A stretch of 64,000 bases of DNA from Basidiobolus meristosporus CBS 931.73 (lineage: Eukaryota; Basidiobolomycota; Basidiobolomycetes; Basidiobolales; Basidiobolaceae), in contig MCFE01000295.1 of the NCBI GenBank assembly GCA_002104905.1, forward strand, positions 1 through 64,000. The letters run 5' to 3'. A model generated the notes under the pieces. It saw nothing but the letters and a program-made list of their open reading frames with translations, did not search any database and was not told where the DNA came from. The position numbers were made by a program, and so were the translations under genes. This document shows, piece by piece, positions 43,189-53,952 of the stretch. Each line of letters opens with the position of its first letter. Position 1 is the first letter of the stretch.

Positions 43189-43397
43189 GACTTGTTCCAT
43201 TGCGCCATTGATTATAGTGCCAGAAAGTGCTGTATATTTTGTTATTAATTTGATATTTTAGGGTTATATGAATGTCAATTTAGATCCCAAATTGGCACTG
43301 TATGGCACCACATGGCACTCTGTGGCACAATCAGGCACCATCTGGCATGCTATGGCACTATTAGGCGCTGTGATCAGCTGGAATGATGGAACAAGTC
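43189..43397. mobile_element. 209-bp MITE with 12-bp TIRs and TAATA target duplication
   Basis: Terminal inverted repeats GACTTGTTCCAT / ATGGAACAAGTC. The flanks are TAATA on both sides (43184-43188, 43398-43402). Copia-1 at about 32190 shows the related uninterrupted site. There is no coding capacity, and the core is a 10-bp periodic array. Confidence 0.8.
43293..43372 (+). repeat. 10-bp periodic array, 8 units, inside the MITE
   Basis: Eight consecutive decamers of consensus TGGCACnnnn at exactly 10-bp spacing. The first six bases are conserved and the last four vary. Confidence 0.85.
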
Positions 43398-44349
43398 TAA
43401 TATCAATCTAATGAAATTAAACTTGGCTACTGGTGAAAAGGTCTCAATATAATCAAGTCCTTTGGTTCAAGACTAACCTTTGGCCACAGGTCTTGCTTTG
43501 TATTGTTCATATGTGCCATCAGCCTTGTATTTTGTCTTGAAGACCCACCTGCATCTAATGGATTTCTGGTTGATTAGTAATTTGACTAAGTCCCAGGTTT
43601 AATTTTCAATCAGTGCCTGATACTCTTAACTCATTGCAGAGATTCAAAACCTTGTCTGAGGGCCATTTGAGGCCTCATTTACAGTCTAGGGGCACATCAA
43701 TATGGACTGCATAGGCATAGGCCTAGTTTGTACTCTCATTGATATACAATAAGTTGACTTTTACTGGTCCAATTGGATTTCCTGGCTTGTGATGCTGGAA
43801 TGATCACTTCTGGGATATTCCTGTGCACACTGACTCAGGCTGAGCTACAGTTTTAGAGTCCTCTGGAGTGAGAAAATATATACTATTCTTCACTGATTGA
43901 ATTGTGACTCAGAGCAGGCTTGAAGATCAAATTTTTGTGATCATCTTGATGTCATTCTTTATACAAAGTTGGAAGATTTATAAGACAATATATGCCTTAT
44001 AATGGATAGCTTTTTTGCTATGGTAATGTAGAGTCCATATGTCTCACACTCATTGGTGTAGTCTGAAAATACGCATTTGAATCTCTCTAGCTGAAATTTC
44101 AACTGATTTGTAGTCAGTTACTTTGCTTGTGCTGTACACCCAAATACTATTAGATGTTCTGGCATTTGATCTATATTCATGTCATGCCTCAATGAGGCAG
44201 AATCACCAAGCTTCCTGATGTAGCTCCTATTCTAAAGCTACACAGCTGTGGCAGCTGATTTCACTCAGAAACCAATGGAAATCTTTGATCATGGATTGTA
44301 GATGAAGCCAAGTCCTCCTGCTGTGGTCTTGCTTACAGAAATTAGGCTC

Positions 44350-44559
44350 CGTTGTAAAAATCTGTAATTCAAGCTAAATATACACCCAACTTAGTCACTT
44401 GGATCATTACCGCTAAATTCTAAGCAATATGGACCAAATTCTGTGTTGGGATTTAACTAAAATATCTTCAACAAATATCAGATACCCACAATACAGGAAT
44501 TCTTAAAGCTGTCCAAGCAGTCTCAAACTTTGCACACATATTCTTGGACCTTCTTTAAC
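44350..44559 (+). repeat. Copia-1-type LTR, 5' part
   Basis: Begins GTTGTAAAAAT and follows the reverse complement of 35242-35030. It stops at the junction with mitochondrial-type DNA. Confidence 0.7.
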
Positions 44560-44599
44560 CTGCAAGGCAGGTAGCATGGGTGGATGATTGGAGTGAGGC

Positions 44600-45073
44600 T
44601 TTGGGGAAGGGGGGCACCCTCAATGGGGGGAGGTAATTGAGATTAGGGTGTACCCCATGGTGTTTAATACCCTTGCTTTCACAGGGGCTGGACTATATCA
44701 TCATCCATATCAGCAAGCCAAAAGCCTCCTCTTTGCCCTGCATTTTGATGAAAGGTGTGTAGTCTCTAAGGATCCCACTAGAGCAACCCCGCAAACAGGG
44801 CCAAATCTTGTTGGTTTCCTGCTACTTGTTCATTGTTACATACCTTGGATTTTCACAAAAAACAACCTTGATTCTTTGGGGGTATACCTCCCCCCTATCA
44901 ATGCAGTACAGGGCTGGGGGCTTGATTGGTTTATCAAGCACCACCAAGGGCTCCTGATTGGCCCCCCCTGAGGAAGCACTTTACTATCCTAGGCAGGTTT
45001 CTTTTTGCTTTAGTCTTTAGGAGTTTCCAGCATATAGTCTTATGCTCACTGGAGCCTTACAACCATGGGGGCC
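44600..45073 (-). ncRNA. Group I intron (partial) following the cob exon
   Basis: On the minus strand, right after the cob reading frame ends, there is tgctggaaactcc (P-like, near 45035-45022), then gagactacac (R/P7 5' strand, near 44767-44757) and gatatagtcc (S/P7 3' strand, near 44699-44690). The AGACTA / TAGTCC pairing is the P7 signature of group I introns. No homing-endonuclease frame was seen. The 3' end and the next exon are missing. Confidence 0.65.
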
Positions 45074-45676
45074 CTACAATGGAGCTATAATATGCATTAC
45101 TGATAAAGCAGCTAATACAAAAGGTAATAGGTAATGAAGACTGAAGAATCTATTTAAAGTAGGGTTATCTACTGAGAATCCTCCCCAAAAAAGATTAACC
45201 AAGTCTCCACCTATTACTGGGATTGTTGATAATAGGTTAGTTGAAACTGTAGCTCCCCAGAAACTCATTGTCCCCTGTACTAGAGTATAACCTAAAAAAG
45301 CTGTAACCATCATGACAATTAGAATAACTACTCCTATTGACCATACCAAAATTCTAGGTCTTTTATATGATCTGTAGTATAATCCTTTTCAAATATATAC
45401 AAGATTGAAGAAGAATAAAGCCACAGTTACATGTGTATATTGAATAAGCCAACCAGAGTTTAAATCTCTCATTATATGCACTACACTCATAAAAGCTTAA
45501 TCCACATAACTTGTATAATGCATTGCTAAAGTTACTCCTGTAATTATTTGAATTCCTAGACATATGCCTAATAATAATTCATAATTCCATAAGTAACTTA
45601 TATTTGATGGTGATGGTGAATCTATTACATAACTATTAGCTATATTTAATAAAGAGTGACTTTTTGATAATTTCAT
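45074..45676 (-). pseudogene. cob: cob (cytochrome b) 5' exon, nuclear copy
   Basis: Starts at ATG 45676 ([20 protein letters not shown]) and runs about 200 codons through [66 protein letters not shown] and [15 protein letters not shown], which cover the first transmembrane helices with their heme-ligand His residues. One TGA reads as Trp under mitochondrial code 4, and one TAA (in YVD*AFM) is a true nonsense codon. It ends at the intron boundary after SVMHIIAP. Confidence 0.85.
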
Positions 45677-45731
45677 CTCTTGTCTGCTTCCCCCACTCCT
45701 GGACCATGCCCCCTCCCTACCCAGGGGGGCC

Positions 45732-46297
45732 TTGACTCCAACAACCGGTCATGAGCCCCAAACTGTCACTTGATGCAATACCTATTACCGCTATTACTGA
45801 AATTCTTCCCTCTGCTAAAAGGTCGGATGGATCTATCTATCTAGTGTGGAAGGTAAAGATGAAGATGCTGCTGCCAGAAAGAGGCCTTTGGGATACTGTC
45901 ATGGGTGAAGAATGCCTTCCTAACAACATGGGAGAGAAATCCTTAAAGTACCCAAAGAAAGAACAAAGTGCCTTTAACTGTATTTGCCTTAAAGTTACAC
46001 AAGTTGCTAATGCAATGCTCAAGAGCAAAAACAGCAACAAATGCCAGGAAAGCATTAGAAGTCACCCACCATTCATGCTCAGCTGTCAAGAAAGTGTACT
46101 GTAGACAAAAACTCTTTACTACAAAGATGCAGCCAGGAGAAGAAATGAATAATCTATTCAACAGAAATACCCTGCTAGTGGATGAGATGGAATATATGGG
46201 TGTACCAACTACTGATGAGGATGTGATAGTAACCATCCTGCATAGCCTGACATACAAGTCTCAGGGCCTTGTATCAGCCCTAGTGTCTCAAAATCTG
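45732..46297 (+). pseudogene. Copia PBS and gag fragment
   Basis: Follows the LTR tail: accggtcATGAGCCCC (primer site with start codon), then gag sequence similar to Copia-1 (VWKVKMKMLLPERGLWD), frameshifted near 45960. It breaks off at about 46297. Confidence 0.7.
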
Positions 46298-46425
46298 CTT
46301 AATTGCTTCAATTTGTTGAGATCCATAGTTCTACATGCATTGACCAACTATTCCCACTGCCACTGCAATGTTTAGATGAGTAGACATCATCAAGTATAAC
46401 AGGCTACCATGTGCCATGAATTAAT
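46298..46425 (-). mobile_element. Small inverted RNase H fragment of copia
   Basis: Resembles 31470-31600 on the minus strand, joined directly to the plus-strand gag fragment. Confidence 0.5.
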
Positions 46426-46439
46426 GAGCTTTGGACCAG

Positions 46440-48600
46440 CCTAGTAGAGCCATTCTATTCAGCAAGAATGATTACATATCGGTAGACAACCAGACTTGGA
46501 TAAAGACAGAAGATATCCCCAAGAAAGCATTCATGACCCAGATATGGATACTAAGAGTACTCAGTCAAGAGTTTGGCTTCTCTAATGCCCCTGCAACATT
46601 TATGACCTTGATTTAGACTGTCTTCTAAGAGCACTTGGATGAGTATATGGTAACATTCCAAGATGACATATTAATAGACAGCAAGACAGACAAGGACTAC
46701 TTGGTGCACATAAAATAGCTCTTCAAGAAGCTAGGAGTGAACAATCTTTATGGCAAGTTAGCAAAGGGTTGGTTCTTTAAGGAGCACATTGAATATCTGG
46801 GATACATATTGACTAGCACAGGAGTGATCATGGACTTTGAGAGAGTAGAGCTTTAAAGAATCTGAAGCAGTCCCATAGCATTTCAGGGCTCAGATTATAT
46901 CTCTGAATGGTATTCTATTATTGGGGATTTTGCAAATCCTTTGGAAATGTTGTAGCCTCTGTGGACTGATATCTTCAAGAATGCTAACACCTTGAAGTGG
47001 GACATAGCTTGTGAGACTGCTTTTGCATGCTCAAGTGAATTTGCCAAGCTTAATACCTGACCACAGAAAGTAACTTCCTCCCTGCAAAGACATTTCAAAT
47101 TAGGCCATTGGTGAAGAGTTTCATCAAGAACATAAAGGAACAGAACACTTGGTTACTATTAAATCCAAGAATTTCAATGCTGCCAAACAAGACTGCCAAG
47201 TTCATGAGAAAGACATGCTTGCCATGATTCACTGCTTAAAGATATGGAGATGCTACACTGAAGGAGTCAAGTACTCTGTAAGACTGATTAGGCCTCACTT
47301 TCACTAATACTCATTTAGAAGGCAAGCTGCTAAGAATGATAAGATGGAATGAAAACATTCAGCATCCAACTTGGAGATGGTGTACTGCCCTGGAAAATAA
47401 TGTGGTTACTGGCACAATATCAAGACTAAAACAAGCTGCACAACCCAACTTGACGCATAAGTTAAATTGGCTTAAGCTTATTTGCATTGTACCAGAGGAC
47501 CAGACCATTCTAGTTGAGGTGAATACAAATATTATGAAGTTGTACTAGAATGAAAACAGCAAGCTCTAGTACAGAATGAGATACTCTACAAATTTGTGAT
47601 GGATGCCCCATTGCACTTGGACTAATGTGCCTTACCTGGACTTAATAGAGAAGCTTTACAATGGATACAGACTTCTTCAAATCAAAGGAACCCAAATTTG
47701 TTTGAGAGCCAGAGCATGGTGGCTCAGAACAAAACAAGATAGTGAGAAGCTATTGATAACATGCCTGAGGTGCCAAATCAACCAAGGCCATCCACAGCAG
47801 ATTGCTGAACTATTCTTACCGGAGACTCTAAGACCATTACAAGACTGTGAACAAAATGCTGCAAATTGCATTTACCACAATACCATGATGAGTTTCTGAT
47901 GCACTGTAGAAGTTGAATCACATAGACAAGCAAGTTGTAGAGCAAAACATCTGAATGTTACCCAGAAATGCAGCAGATCAAGCAACTAAAAGCTTCATCA
48001 TATCAGCCAAGAACTAATATAGTCATTGAGCAGTCTAATGAATTTTGTGGGAAATACAGACCAAGTATGCAGTGGAGCTTCCAACAGATTGAATCAGCAT
48101 TTAGACCAAGCACTGTTTGCCTGCAAAGCTAGAGGACAAAAAGCTACTCAGTAATAGCCATCCTACTTAGTGCATTTATGTAGACAAAGATTTCATCAAA
48201 TCCCACACAATCCAGGCTTATGGAAGCCTCAGAGGATTAACTCAGCTAGTGCAGTAGAATCCAGCAACTGGAGCAAAGATGTCAAGATGCACATGTCAAA
48301 GAGCATAATAGTACATAAAGTTGCAGCAGAGATTTGACAACACTATATCACCAGAAGCACTGTAGGGTGGGAACATTATATTGCTGAGAAACATCACATG
48401 GAAGAAGTTTGAGCCACAATGAATAAGACCATATAAGACCATCAGAGAATGTCTACTTTCAATCCATTAACTAGTGGTCAAACTGGGAAATATCCAAACC
48501 AGTTTTGCTCATTTAGACAAACTCAAGCCGGAAGAACTTATTAACAATAATGAGACAGTAAGACAAGGGTAGCACTGGAAAAAAAATCCAGGAGAGCTCT
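46440..48600 (+). mobile_element. Decayed Ty3/gypsy pol fragment
   Basis: Conceptual pieces in order: RT (EDIPKKAFMTQ, FGFSNAPATFM, then LFKKLGVNNLYGKLAKG and EYLGYILTSTG), RNase H (a KDMLAMIHCLK-type block near 47210), and integrase (zinc-type CLRCQINQGHPQQ near 47765). RT before RNase H before integrase is the gypsy order, the reverse of the copia elements around it. Many stops; no LTRs were found. Confidence 0.7.
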
Positions 48601-48639
48601 CTCAGCTTTGGTAGTGGCAAAAATTATGATCTATTGCAT

Positions 48640-48850
48640 GAATATTATAAGACTTCTGTATTGAATGGTGTAGAAGCCAGCTATTGAACAAGAAATGCTC
48701 ATCATACTGTGGTAAAGTTGTCTTAATAAAAAATAGTCACCTATTACGCCCAACACAAACCTAATTAACCCATTACCAATGCATTGGAGCTGCTTAGCTT
48801 CTTAATGCCAAGAGCGTAGCTTTATGAGAAATTATTGTGATGATCCTTTA
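48640..48850 (-). mobile_element. Tnp2-like transposase fragment
   Basis: Resembles 37340-37510 on the same strand (shared ctgcttagcttcttaat and ctgtattgaatggtgt). Short and decayed. Confidence 0.5.
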
Positions 48851-48939
48851 AAAAGGCCCTCACAGAACTAAAGTCCTGTGATTAGGAGGCACTGTTCCTG
48901 TCAGGACACCATGCAGCAACTGTTGAAAAATAATTGCAC

Positions 48940-49625
48940 CCCAGATTTCACAAAAAAACTTGGTCATTTTTCATCACAACAATATATCAATGGCTTTTGA
49001 TTGGTTCCCTGCCAATTTGCTCACTTTCTAATCCCTGACACTTGATCACCTCTTATATTTGTGTACATTGATTAGCTATTGCCTCTTCTTCCCACTCCTT
49101 ACTTGCTGATTCAACCATTTCTCCTACTTTTTATGCATTCAAATTGATTTATTTCTGTTGAAGCTTCAGTTGTAACTCAATTGCCAATTTTACTGCCTAC
49201 ACAAGTCCCTACACCCTACACTAACATTAAGCCCAACCCCACACTCAACAAGTAACTTCATTATAATCAACTGCTCAATCAGTACTCCTGCTGCAATTCT
49301 CTGTTTCCATGACCCTGTTGGAAACCAAGCAGCTTTATGTCACTGTTCATTCACTGGTTCCCACATGTCCTGGTCCTCAGCCAGCACTGCAAGGTCTGGC
49401 ACTTCATCTGCCAGTCTTTACAATAAGTCCTTGCAATATTCAAGTGTGTTTTCTTGAGCACTGCTCTTGAAGAAGTGTTGCAACCTCCTGGTGTTGCTAT
49501 AAATGTTCCAATATTCTACTGAAGGCATTGTGATAGTTCTCTGAGTTCTTGATGTTGTAGCTTTGTCTGTCAGTGGGATCTCCACTCTGTCAACAATGGA
49601 GGATGTGAAGGCTTTAGTAGACAAA
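48940..49625 (-). pseudogene. Transposon 'ORF2' fragment copy B, right-hand part
   Basis: Matches the 3' end of ORF2 copy A in reverse orientation. 49624..49418 is open, with MPSVEYWNIYS and LEYCKDLL. Interrupted by Copia-2 at 49630 and resumes at 54322. Confidence 0.6.
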
Positions 49626-49630
49626 TTACC

Positions 49631-49999
49631 TGTTGAAATATTGGACTATTTGGTATCATTCAGCAGCTAAAAATTTACTTAACAATTCTAGGCTAGTCTT
49701 AGTCACTGTAGGACTCATTTACTGCCTTAACTTTGCCACTTTCTCCGGATATATGATCTTATGATTATTCCCCTATAGTCAGGATCAAATTAGCACTATT
49801 ACCAAACATTATGTACTAACCCTGAAACTGTTACAGAATGCTCCTGAATATTGAGAAACCCTCCTTACTTAGTGTTACAGCTGTATTACTTCTACAAAGG
49901 TATAAATACTGAGCGTCTTTATGAATAAACAACAGTTCAACTATTATCACTATTTCTTGATAAGTTCCTTATATCCAAATCACTTCTTAAATTGCAACT
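49631..49999 (+). repeat. 5' LTR of Copia-2
   Basis: Starts TGTTGAAATATTGG. Contains TATAAATA (49901-49908) and AATAAA (49924-49929), so transcription start and polyadenylation are only about 20-30 nt apart. The last base is T where the partner LTR has A. Confidence 0.9.
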
Positions 50000-50011
50000 G
50001 GTTATGAGCCC
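50000..50011 (+). other. Copia-2 primer-binding site, half tRNA-iMet
   Basis: GGTTATGAGCCC is the exact complement of the anticodon-stem-loop region of eukaryotic initiator tRNA-Met (GGGCTCATAACC). Drosophila copia and yeast Ty5 are known to prime with a cleaved half of this tRNA. The CAU anticodon complement makes an ATG (50004-50006), which opens a 9-codon uORF ending 2 nt before the gag ATG. Confidence 0.8.
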
Positions 50012-50035
50012 CAATTGCCTTAATCTATTCTAAAG

Positions 50036-50863
50036 ATGACTTCTACCAGCAAACAAAGCAATACCAACATCTTCCCTGTAAAGGAGAGGTTTGATGGGAA
50101 GAACTACAGACTTTGGAGAATCAAGATGCAGATCCACCTTGAGGAAAGAAAGCTTTGGAACATAGTAACAGGAAAGGAAGTTGAGCCCAAAGGAACAGCA
50201 GAAGATTTGGAGAAGTTTCAAGAGAAGGAGAGAAAGGCCTTCAATGCAATATGCATCAATGTGCAAGACTCCTTCATTGGACAAATCCATGCCTCAAATA
50301 CTGCCAAAGCAGCATGGAAATCCTTGGAGAAGATCTTTAGAGCAAAGTCAGTATCAAGCAAGCTTTATTTGAAACAAAAGTTCTTCAACATGAGAAAAAA
50401 GCCAGATGATGACATGCTACAACTCATTACCAGAATGGAGACACTTGCAGAAGAACTTTACAGTATTAATGCTGGTGTAGATGATGAAGAAAAGATACTC
50501 TGTCTGCTTTGCAGCCTACCAGACGAGTATGAGCCACTCATACTTTCTTTAGAAAGCAGAGAAGACAACTTGACTTTAGACTATGTCAAAGGAAGACTTC
50601 TCCATGAAGAACTCAGACGTAATGACCAAGCAGAGAAAATTGAAGATAATGCTTTATTCAGTTCAGAAAGGCATACAGAAAAGAAGGGAAAGCAACAAAA
50701 CCAAAGAAAACCTGGCTGCTGTAACTACTGTAAGAAGCCAGGACACTGGGCAAGAGAATGCAAGAAGAAACAAGCAGACAAAAAACAGAAACTACAGCAG
50801 GCAAACCATATAACTACTGATGAACAGCTATTTGTCACTGTACAAGAGAGTGCAAGTAACTGA
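50036..50863 (+). CDS. gag: Copia-2 gag region (275 codons to a TGA)
   Basis: Starts MTSTSKQSNTNIFPVKERFD. Capsid-like gag core (UBN2/Retrotran_gag family) with RLWRIKMQIHLEERKLWN, a helical middle and a zinc knuckle CNYCKKPGHWAREC (CX2CX4HX4C) near residues 235-250. The TGA at 50861 lies at the gag-protease border. A sister copy (56730-55492) has a Gln codon there, so this is probably a mutation and not programmed readthrough. Confidence 0.88.
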   Translation: MTSTSKQSNTNIFPVKERFDGKNYRLWRIKMQIHLEERKLWNIVTGKEVEPKGTAEDLEKFQEKERKAFNAICINVQDSFIGQIHASNTAKAAWKSLEKIFRAKSVSSKLYLKQKFFNMRKKPDDDMLQLITRMETLAEELYSINAGVDDEEKILCLLCSLPDEYEPLILSLESREDNLTLDYVKGRLLHEELRRNDQAEKIEDNALFSSERHTEKKGKQQNQRKPGCCNYCKKPGHWARECKKKQADKKQKLQQANHITTDEQLFVTVQESASN

Positions 50864-53800
50864 AGAAATGAATGGTATATTGACTCTGGAGCATCACAGC
50901 ATATTTGTGGTATAAAGGATTGGTTCAGCAACTTAAAGACTATTCCTGTAAGAAAGGTTTATCTGGGAGATAACTCTGCATTGGAAGCTACCGCCAGTGG
51001 GTCTATACAACTAAATATGAGTGATAACTCAGGGGCAACAACAGCAAAACTGACTGACGTACTCTATGTACCTGGAATAGCTAAGAACCTACTTTCAGTC
51101 AGTAAAGCAACTACTCAGGGACTGAAATTTGTTTTTACTAAGCTGAGCTGCTCAATATTGAGTGAAAATGGACAAAAATTAGCATTGGGAATCAGAGATC
51201 ACAATATATCCAAGTTACAATGCAAGACCATTGTACCTGAGTATGTCAACATTGCTGAAACTGATGAAACCAACTGGGAGACGTGGCATAGGAGGCTAGG
51301 ACACATAGGGGAACAGAAAATGAGCCAATTGGTGAAAAATCAGCTTGTTTTGGGCCTAAAATACTCAATTCCAATCAAATTGAATGTTTGTAAGGGATGT
51401 TCATATGGCAAACAAGCTAGGCAACGTTTCAAGAGCTCAGAAGGCATCAATACCACCGAAATATTGGCTATTGTACACTCAGACATATGTGGCCCCTTGA
51501 GAACACTGTCCTTTGGAGCCAAGAGATACTTTATGACGTTTATTGATGACAAGACAAGATATACATGGGTGTACTTTCTCAAAACAAAGGATGAAGCTTT
51601 AGAGATGTTTAAGCACTTCAAGAACATGGCAAAAACACAAACTGGGTGTAAATTGAAGGTACTACAAAGTGACAATGGAGGAGAATACTGCTCAAAGGAG
51701 TTTGCAAAATACTGCTTGTCTACTGGTATACTTCAACAGACCACAGTTCCTCATACTCCACAGCAAAATGGAGTAGCAGAACGTGCAAATAGAACAATAG
51801 TAGAGATGGGAAGATCTATGCTACATGATAAGGGAATGGACTACAAGTTTTGGGCTGAATCTGTTGCTACCGCTGTATACATCAAGAACAGATACCCAAC
51901 AACAGCACTACGTGATTCTACACCCTTTGAAGCATATACAGGCAAAAAACCAGATCTCCAGCACCTCAGGATCTTTGGCAGTGATGTTTTTTATCACATC
52001 CCTGACAAAAAACGCTCAAAGTTGGAACCAAAGAGTAGAAAAGGGATCTTTCTTGGGTATTGTGAAGATACTAAAGGGTATAGAGTGTATGATGGCAAAA
52101 TTCAGAAGCTGATCAAGAGCAGGGACGTTGTATTTGAGGAGAATTCAGATCAGAAAGCCACAGAAATCATTGGCCAGCTGCCTGATGATGCAATCAACAC
52201 AAATGAAGAAGATACGTACCAAATCCAGCCAGAGATGGAAGATACTTCTACCAGTTCCAGATCAGAACAGATTATCCCAGTTAGGAGATCTACCAGAATA
52301 AGAAATGCCCCTGGATCCTGGTGGCAGACATCCAATGATCATGAAGAAGCTTATCTTGCCTTATGTGCCAAACCTCAGAATCTGGAACAGGCAATGCAAG
52401 GCCCAGATGCTACTAAGTGGCAACAAGCCATGCAGGAGGAGTACCAATCACTGATCAAGGCAAAAACGTGGGAACTGGTAGATTTACCAAATGGGAGAAA
52501 GCCAATAGGATGTAGATGGGTCTACAAGATCAAGATAACCTCAAATGGTGCCGTTGATAAGTACAAGGCTAGATTGGTAGCTAAAGGCTATTCCCAGATC
52601 CAGGGACTAGACTTTAAGGAAACATTTGCTCTGGTTGCCAAGTTTAACTCTATTAGGACAGTTCTAGCCCTGGCAGCTGTACACAGCCTAGATCTACACC
52701 AAATGGACGTCAAAACAGCCTTTCTAAATGGGGATTTGCAAGAAACTATATATATGGAGCAACCAGCAGGTTTTACCGATCCAAAAAGCCCCCACAAGGT
52801 GTGCAAACTTAGAAAATCGTTGTATGGGCTTAAGCAGGCACCCAGAGCATGGTATAACAAGATTGACACATATCTAGAGGAAATTGGGTTCTCTCGTAGC
52901 ACTGCAGTTCACAGTATATATGTGAAACAGCTCAAAAAGGGTGTGATCATCCTAGTTCTTTATGTGGATGACCTAATTATAGCTACAAGTGATCAAGAGG
53001 CACTTAAACATACAAAATCAGATCTCTTCAGCAAGTTTGAGATGAAAGATCTTGGAAAATTGAGCTTTTTTCTTGGAATTGAGGTCAAATTTGACATACC
53101 TACACAGAAAATTGTGCTGAATCAGTCTAAGTACATCAGGGACACTCTTAGACGCTTCAAAATGGAAAATTGCAAACCTGCAGCAACCCCTATGGACAAT
53201 AACCTGAAATTAAGCAAATCTCAGCCAGTTATAGATGAAAACGGCTCAAATATGGACCAAAACTTTCACTATCAATCAATGGTTAGTAGCCTGATGTACT
53301 TGATGGTGTCTACACGTCCAGATATTGCAGTAGCAGTTGGAATAGTCAGTCAATTCATGCAGAACTATGGATCAGATCAAATTGCAGCAGTTAAGCGGAT
53401 TTTCAGATATCTACAAGGTACCATAAATATGGTACTGGAATACTCTGGAGCAGCTAATAGGCAAAAATTTGATGGTTATAGTGATTCAGATTGGGGTAGA
53501 GATTTGATTGACAGACGCTCTACCACAGGCTATGTATTTCTTTATGCTGGTGCAGCTATTACTTGGAATTGCAAGAAACAACCAACTGTGGCACTATCTA
53601 CAACTGAAGCCAAATATATGGCTGCATGTCAAGCAACTAAGGAGGCTATATGGCTATGAAAATTATTCAAAGACTTAGGTTTTAATTCAGGTGAACCAAC
53701 ATGCATTTACAAGGATAATCAAAGTTGTATTTCATTAGCTAGAAATCCTACTAATCATGCCAGAACTAAGCACATTGATATACAGCATCACTTTGTGAGG

Positions 53801-53952
53801 GAAGCTGTAGAAAATAACTTAGTGGAGCTGGTTTACTGCCCAACTGACAAAATGGTGGCAGACATATTGACAAAACCACTAGCTAGGCCACAGTTTGAGA
53901 TCCTTAGGGAGAAATTGGGATTAAGAAATTATTTAGTTGAGGGGGAGTGTTG
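50864..53952 (+). CDS. pol: Copia-2 pol region: protease, integrase, RT, RNase H (one internal TGA)
   Basis: In the same frame as gag. Protease WYIDSGASQH just after the gag stop; pre-integrase HRRLGH plus CKGCSYGK; integrase core with HSDICGP, QSDNGGEY and PQQNGVAER; RT with MDVKTAFLNGDL, KSLYGLKQAPRAW and YVDD (52961-52972); RNase H with YSDSDW, STTEAKYMAA, DNQS and TKHIDIQHHFVREA. TGA at 53657 falls inside RNase H where the family has Arg. The frame ends at a TGA formed by the first bases of the 3' LTR. FALVAKFN (family FAPVAKFN) and STTEAKY (family STTEAEY) are also transition-type changes. Probably inactive, though only a few substitutions from open. Confidence 0.9.
53937..53947 (+). other. 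Copia-2 polypurine tract
   Basis: gaggggGAG run directly before the 3' LTR; primes plus-strand synthesis in this class. Confidence 0.75.

Larger units (their letters stand above)
42975..44345 (-). mobile_element. Copia fragment (RT to pre-integrase), with nested MITE
   Basis: The minus strand holds decayed RT (SPRAWNCKI near 43000), integrase and pre-integrase sequence similar to Copia-1. It is interrupted by the 209-bp element at 43189-43397. Confidence 0.7.
44563..45727 (-). other. Mitochondrial DNA inserted in the nuclear genome (NUMT)
   Basis: Carries cob coding sequence that uses TGA as Trp, a group I intron core and C/G-rich clusters (such as near 45690-45720) typical of fungal mtDNA. 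It lies between the two ends of one copia LTR. Alternatively it could be an assembly chimera, but the LTR halves on either side argue for a real insertion. Confidence 0.75.

Noticed and set aside
43293-43372. CRISPR-like or satellite array
   Set aside because: Units are 10 bp with no spacer structure and lie wholly in a TIR element; the genome is fungal.
44648-44971. 107-codon frame opposite the cob intron
   Set aside because: Overlaps the group I intron core on the other strand; no homing-endonuclease motif.
45074-45676. Functional nuclear-encoded cytochrome b
   Set aside because: It needs mitochondrial TGA-Trp decoding, has an in-frame TAA, lacks the C-terminal half and has no targeting sequence.
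50861-50863. Programmed stop-codon readthrough between Copia-2 gag and pol
   Set aside because: The close relative at 56730-55492 has a sense codon at that place, so a point mutation is simpler.
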